NCBI GenBank assembly: GCA_963798705.1
Contig: CAWCTW010000005.1
Location: forward strand, 1-64,000
Source: AC-56 sp963798705
GTDB taxonomy: Bacteria; Actinomycetota; Thermoleophilia; Solirubrobacterales; 70-9
Length of the DNA: 64,000 bases
Reading direction: 5' to 3'
The translations under genes and the position numbers were made by a program. Under the pieces are notes generated by a model. The model searched no databases. It had not been told where the DNA came from and saw only the letters and a list, made by a program, of their open reading frames with translations. Below, one piece after another: positions 60,549-64,000 of this stretch. Position 1 is the stretch's first letter. Each line of letters starts with the position of its first letter.

Positions 60549-61648
60549 GCGAGGGCTCGCGCAGCGAGCGCCTCGCTGGGCTCCTCGCGGAGGAGGAGCT
60601 CGACCAGCTCCTGGTGGGCGATCTGGTCCATCCCAGCGAGACCCATCGCGAGGCAGGCGCCAACCTGCGCTGGCTGACCGGGTTCACGGGCACCAGCGGC
60701 CTGGCCGTGATCGGCGGCGAGGATCGTCTTTTCCTGACCGACTTCCGCTACGCGGACCGGGCGGCGCGGGAGGTTGCGCCGGAGCTCGAGCGGATCGTCG
60801 TCGAGCGGGGGCTGATCTCCGACGTAGCGAAGCGCCTGCGCGGGCGGGTCGGGTATGACGACGCGCAGACCAGCGTCAGGAACCTGGGCAAGCTGACGGA
60901 GCTCGCGCCCGAGGGGGTCGAGCTCGTCCCCGCGCAGGGCCTGGTGGAGAGACTTCGCCGCCGCAAGGACGAGGACGAGGCGGAGGCGATCTCCGAGGCG
61001 GCGCGGCTGACCGACCAGGTCTACGAATGGATGTTCGAGCGTGGGGTCGTGGGGCGAACGGAGCGGTCGGTGATGCTCGACGCGCACCAGCGCCTTCGCG
61101 AGCTGGGAGCCGAGGACCCCTCCTTTCCCGCGATCGTGGCGGCCGGCGAGAACAGCGCCCTGCCGCATCACGACTCATCGGAGCGGCAGATCGGCCAGGG
61201 GGAGCTCCTGCTGATCGACATGGGCGCGATCGTCGACGGCTACTGCTCGGACTGCACCCGCACCGTCGCCACGGGCGAGCTCGAGGACGAGGCCCGCGAG
61301 GTCTATGAGGTCGTGCGCGCGGCGCAGGCGAAGGTGCTGAAGTCCATTCGCCCCGGTCTCTCCGGGGTCGAGGCCGACGCCGAGGCGCGCGACGCGATCA
61401 CCGCCGCAGGCTACGGCGACGAGTTCGGCCACGGCCTGGGGCACGGGGTCGGGATCGAGGTCCACGAGGCGCCGCGCCTGTCCAAGCGCTCCGAGGAGAC
61501 CCTGGAGGCGGGTGACGTGGTCACGGTCGAGCCCGGCGTCTATTTATCCGGGCGCTTCGGCATCCGCATCGAGGACCTCGTGACCGTGACCGAGGACGGC
61601 TGCCGCAACCTCAGCGGCGTGGCGAAGGACCTGCGAGTCGTCGACTAG
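60545..61648 (+). CDS. pepP: Xaa-Pro aminopeptidase (M24 family)
   Basis: A 367-residue M24B peptidase removing N-terminal residues before proline. Creatinase-like N-domain (ANLRWLTGFTGTSGLAVIGG, FLTDFRYADRAAREVAPELE), then the pita-bread domain: FPAIVAAGENSALPHHDSSE, LLLIDMGAIVDGYCSDCTRT (two Asp metal ligands), YGDEFGHGLGHGVGIEVHEA (His), VVTVEPGVYLSGRFGIRIED (two Glu). GTG overlaps the aroQ stop (GTGA). aro-pepP linkage is common in Gram-positive and actinobacterial genomes, where efp often follows; it does not here. Confidence 0.93.
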   Translation: MSEGSRSERLAGLLAEEELDQLLVGDLVHPSETHREAGANLRWLTGFTGTSGLAVIGGEDRLFLTDFRYADRAAREVAPELERIVVERGLISDVAKRLRGRVGYDDAQTSVRNLGKLTELAPEGVELVPAQGLVERLRRRKDEDEAEAISEAARLTDQVYEWMFERGVVGRTERSVMLDAHQRLRELGAEDPSFPAIVAAGENSALPHHDSSERQIGQGELLLIDMGAIVDGYCSDCTRTVATGELEDEAREVYEVVRAAQAKVLKSIRPGLSGVEADAEARDAITAAGYGDEFGHGLGHGVGIEVHEAPRLSKRSEETLEAGDVVTVEPGVYLSGRFGIRIEDLVTVTEDGCRNLSGVAKDLRVVD

Positions 61649-61659
61649 GGATCGCCCCG

Positions 61660-62172
61660 TTGAGCGAGCTTGCGATCAGGGTTCCGTCGGTCGAGGCGCT
61701 GTTCGACGCGTGGAGCGCCGAGCCGCTGGCGGCGCGTCCGCTGAGCGACGAGGCGCGCGAGCGGATCCTGGACGCCTGGACGAAGGCGCGGAAGCGGGCG
61801 ACGGGTGACCCCGTCGTGGCGCTGCGCCTGCCGGAGTCCGAGCGCCGCGACGAGCTCGACGCGGCGATCGTGGCCGCCGTCCACCACGACATGGAGACCA
61901 TGGCGGTCGACGCCCGCCGGCACTGGATCCGCAGGAGCCTGCGCCCGCGAGAGAGCCGGATCGGGATCGTCCTCTTCTTCGTCGCGCTCACGATCGGTGC
62001 GGTGATCGACCTGGGCGGAGGTGATTCCTTCCTCGGTCAGGTCTTCGTGGTCTTCGCCTGGGTTGCGCTCTGGGCGCCCGCCTACCGGATCATCACGGCG
62101 GCGTCTTTTCGCCTCGCCCGCAAGTACTTCGCCGAGCTCGCGGGGGCCGAGGTAAGGGTGTACTGGGACTAG
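61660..62172 (+). CDS. Two-TM membrane protein of unknown function
   Basis: A 170-residue protein. Residues 1-105 are cytosolic and helical (VPSVEALFDAWSAEPLAARP, LDAAIVAAVHHDMETMAVDA), then two helices (RIGIVLFFVALTIGAVIDLG and LGQVFVVFAWVALWAPAYRI) and a charged tail ending VYWD. The start is a TTG at 61660 with AGGGAT upstream. Its TAG stop (62170-62172) lies inside the left terminal repeat of the palindromic element, so the C-terminus may have been truncated by that insertion. Family unknown. Confidence 0.65.
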   Translation: MSELAIRVPSVEALFDAWSAEPLAARPLSDEARERILDAWTKARKRATGDPVVALRLPESERRDELDAAIVAAVHHDMETMAVDARRHWIRRSLRPRESRIGIVLFFVALTIGAVIDLGGGDSFLGQVFVVFAWVALWAPAYRIITAASFRLARKYFAELAGAEVRVYWD

Positions 62173-62335
62173 TGGTGCCTCTCATGACGTTCGACCGGAA
62201 ATGACGAGGTCCAGGCGCCGCCAGGCAAGGACGCAGGGAGCCCGAATAGCAGCGCTATTCGGGCGACTGAGGACGCAGCATGGCGGCGATCTGGGGCCGT
62301 CATTTCCGGTCAGGCGTTGTGAGAGGCACCACTAG
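62169..62335 (+). repeat. MITE-like palindromic repeat, copy 1 (167 bp)
   Basis: Ends are perfect inverted repeats, CTAGTGGTGCCTCTCA (62169-62184) and its complement (62320-62335). A second arm pair GACCGGAAATGACG (62193-62206) / CGTCATTTCCGGTC (62298-62311) lies inside, and a central hairpin GCCCGAATAGC/GCTATTCGGGC (62240-62250/62254-62264). Both ends carry TAG, giving the stop codons of the genes on either side, which converge on the element. A second, inverted copy is at 51692-51937. It may act as a bidirectional terminator. Confidence 0.85.
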
Positions 62336-63385
62336 CGCGTCAGGTCCAGGTCCGATGCGAGCGAGGTCGCGAACCCGGCGAGCAGCTCGATCGTCGCCTC
62401 CACGTCGCCCAGGTCGACCAGCTCGACCGGCGAGTGCATGTAGCGCAGGGGGATCGAGACGAGCCCGGCGGGGATGCCAGCCCGCGAAATCTGGATCGAA
62501 TCGGCGTCTGTATGCGTGGCGCGGCCCGACGCTTCGATCGTGTATGGGATGTCGTTCTTCTCCGCAGTCTCGACGAGGAGCTCGAAGATCCCCGGAGACA
62601 GGATCGCGCCGCGGCCGATCACTGGGCCGGAGCCGAGGTGGTGGCTCCCCTGCTCTTTTTCTTCGATGCCGGGGGCGTCGGTAGCGTGCGTGACGTCGAC
62701 CGCGATGGCCAGGTCGGGCTCGAGCGAGAACGACGTCGTGAGCGCGCCCTTGGAGCCGATCTCCTCCTGGACAGCGGCCACAGCGGCCATCCGGCCCTTC
62801 AGGTCGCCGCCGTCGGCGACCCGCCGGAGCGCCTCGAGCGCGACGTAGACGCCGAGGCGGTTGTCGAGGCACCGCGACACGAGCCTGCCGTCGGAGAGCG
62901 GCAGCGGATCGGCGGCGATGACGGCCGAGTCGCCGATCCGCACGCGCTCGAGCGCCTGCTCGCCGTCGGCCGCACCGATGTCGATGTGCATGTCGCGAAG
63001 CTCCGCGACCTTCTTGCGCTGCTCGTCGCGCAGCAGATGGATGGGCTTGCGCCCGATCACTCCGGCACGGCCCGTCCTTGGACTGGATCCGGACCCGCTG
63101 TCCGACCAGGATCTGGGGGTCCCAGCCGCCGATCGGCCCGAAGTACAGGAACCCCTTCTCGTCGACGTGCGTGACGACGAGCCCGATCTCGTCGACGTGG
63201 CCCACGATGGCGAACAGCGGCCCCGCGTCCTCGTCGCCGATTCTGGCCACCGTGGAGCCGAGCGAGTCACTCGTCACTGTCGCGAACGAAGCGGCATCGC
63301 GCCAGACCTCGTTCGCCGGACCCTCGTAGCCCGAGGGCCCGGGAGCGCCGAGCAGATCCCGGAGCAGCTGTGGCGTCTCGCTCAC
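62332..63385 (-). pseudogene. M42-family peptidase (glutamyl aminopeptidase/endoglucanase type) with frameshift
   Basis: The first frame, from GTG 63385, reads VSETPQLLRDLLGAPGPSGY, then LFAIVGHVDEIGLVVTHVDE (metal His, Asp) and GGWDPQILVGQRVRIQSKDG. At about 63070 one extra C (GGGCCGTGCC) shifts it. Without it the second frame continues AGVIGRKPIHLLRDEQRKKV, LVSRCLDNRLGVYVALEALR, AAVAAVQEEIGSKGALTTSF (catalytic Glu pair) to a normal end. The joined protein is about 350 residues, full length for M42. Stop codon provided by the palindromic element. Error or recent pseudogene. Confidence 0.8.
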
Positions 63386-63459
63386 GTCTTTACGAAACCT
63401 ATACGGCGAGGCACGGATTCTCGCCGCCGGCTTAACGCGCCCCGATTCAGGATGCTCAC

Positions 63460-64000
63460 ATGGCTGATCAGGTCTCGATCGGAACGGCCCCCAAGCGCCC
63501 CGGCGACAAGCGGGTTCTGCACGAGGCGGCGCACAAGCTCGGTCACCGGGTACCACCCGGGCTCGATGCCCCCGAGGAGGAATCGGAGGCCGTCAAGAGA
63601 CGCTTCGACGCGCTCCGGGAGGCGGATCGCGACGTCGTCGCCCACGCTGGCCGGACCGTGCTGGCTCTCGGTGCCCTCGGGGTCGTGTACGGCGACATCG
63701 GCACGAGCCCGCTCTACACCGAGCAGGTGATCTTCACCAGCCACAAGGCGGCGGCGCACGCGAGCGTGGCCGGTGTCTACGGGGTCGTCTCGTTGATCTT
63801 CTGGGCCCTGATGATCGTCGTCTCGATCAAGTACGCCGGCTTCATCATGCGCGCCCACAACCGCGGCGACGGGGGGATCATGGCGCTGGCCGCGCTGCTG
63901 CAGCGGAACCGAGTGGTTCATGGCGTGGCCCTAGTGACCCTCGGGATCTTCGGCGCCGCCCTGTTCTTCGCCGACGGGATCATCACGCCCTCGATCTCGG
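63460..64000 (+). CDS. kup: Kup-family potassium uptake transporter, 5' part
   Basis: An ORF from ATG 63460 stays open to the right edge (180 codons visible). After a 70-residue charged cytosolic N-terminus (HEAAHKLGHRVPPGLDAPEE) comes the family signature LALGALGVVYGDIGTSPLYT, then helices VAGVYGVVSLIFWALMIVVS and GVALVTLGIFGAALFFADGI, with IKYAGFIMRAHNRGDGGIMA between. These are the diagnostic first segments of KUP/HAK/KT potassium-proton symporters (about 630 residues). The N-terminal extension is longer than in E. coli Kup. The remainder lies outside the window. Confidence 0.92.
   Translation, partial: MADQVSIGTAPKRPGDKRVLHEAAHKLGHRVPPGLDAPEEESEAVKRRFDALREADRDVVAHAGRTVLALGALGVVYGDIGTSPLYTEQVIFTSHKAAAHASVAGVYGVVSLIFWALMIVVSIKYAGFIMRAHNRGDGGIMALAALLQRNRVVHGVALVTLGIFGAALFFADGIITPSIS

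Overview
The window is a high-GC bacterial chromosome segment. The best fit is an actinobacterium, probably class Thermoleophilia (Solirubrobacterales-like). Support comes from pervasive GTG/TTG starts, many apparently leaderless genes with a TANNNT box 6-10 nt before the start codon, a mycothiol-type formaldehyde dehydrogenase beside a metallo-beta-lactamase-fold gene, a remnant of an F420-type (DUF385) protein, a wax-ester/triacylglycerol synthase, and the order alaS-ruvX-mltG-aroE ... pilD-like-aroC-aroKB-aroQ-pepP. The taxonomic call is inference; no rRNA is present.

Region 1 (1-26.2 kb) is accessory and decayed. It holds an intact IS256-family element (1926-3337), a tyrosine-recombinase stump, and a frameshifted SnoaL gene, epimerase and SigJ-type sigma factor (3.9-6.3 kb). 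A LUD-domain gene follows, then a TetR/MBL-fold pair with an operator-like dyad, and an SRPBCC/GH3 chimeric junction at 9.12 kb. Next come a winged-helix, an HNH and a putative PD-(D/E)XK gene, a WS/DGAT acyltransferase, several single-base frameshifted hydrolases (15.5-18.4 kb) and an ABC exporter. An intact IS66-family element (21031-22565) has a perfect 8-bp target duplication. A toxin-antitoxin-like pair and a P1B-type ATPase lie between a 3' tRNA fragment (20.9 kb) and a full tRNA-Met gene (26.15-26.22 kb), a geometry that suggests an old integrative element.

Region 2 (26.4-35.7 kb) is metabolic: an M29-type aminopeptidase with glutamate formimidoyltransferase; an alpha/beta hydrolase with a BBE-type FAD oxidase and a TPR-LuxR regulator; and an acetate module (SatP-like transporter with acetyl-CoA synthetase).

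Region 3 (35.9-48.3 kb) is conserved housekeeping: glyoxalase-II-like MBL, hisS-aspS, a polytopic membrane protein, a strong 6S RNA candidate (41.26-41.41 kb), an IscU-like/MnmA fusion, alaS preceded by a 17-codon leader ORF, ruvX, mltG and aroE. Region 4 (48.4-57.1 kb) holds a GerW-like gene with its own leader ORF, the mscR-MBL pair, a secreted M19-like hydrolase, an HtrA-like protease and a prepilin peptidase. Region 5 (57.4-64 kb) is aroC-aroKB-aroQ-pepP as an overlapping operon, a membrane protein, a palindromic repeat that supplies the stop codons of two convergent genes, a frameshifted M42 peptidase and the start of kup.

The most interesting signals are the palindromic MITE-like repeat (copies at 51.7 and 62.2 kb), the leaderless mini-ORFs whose stop overlaps the next gene's start (alaS, gerW), the IscU-MnmA fusion lacking one scaffold cysteine, the 6S RNA candidate, and the concentration of one-base frameshifts in the left 18 kb.
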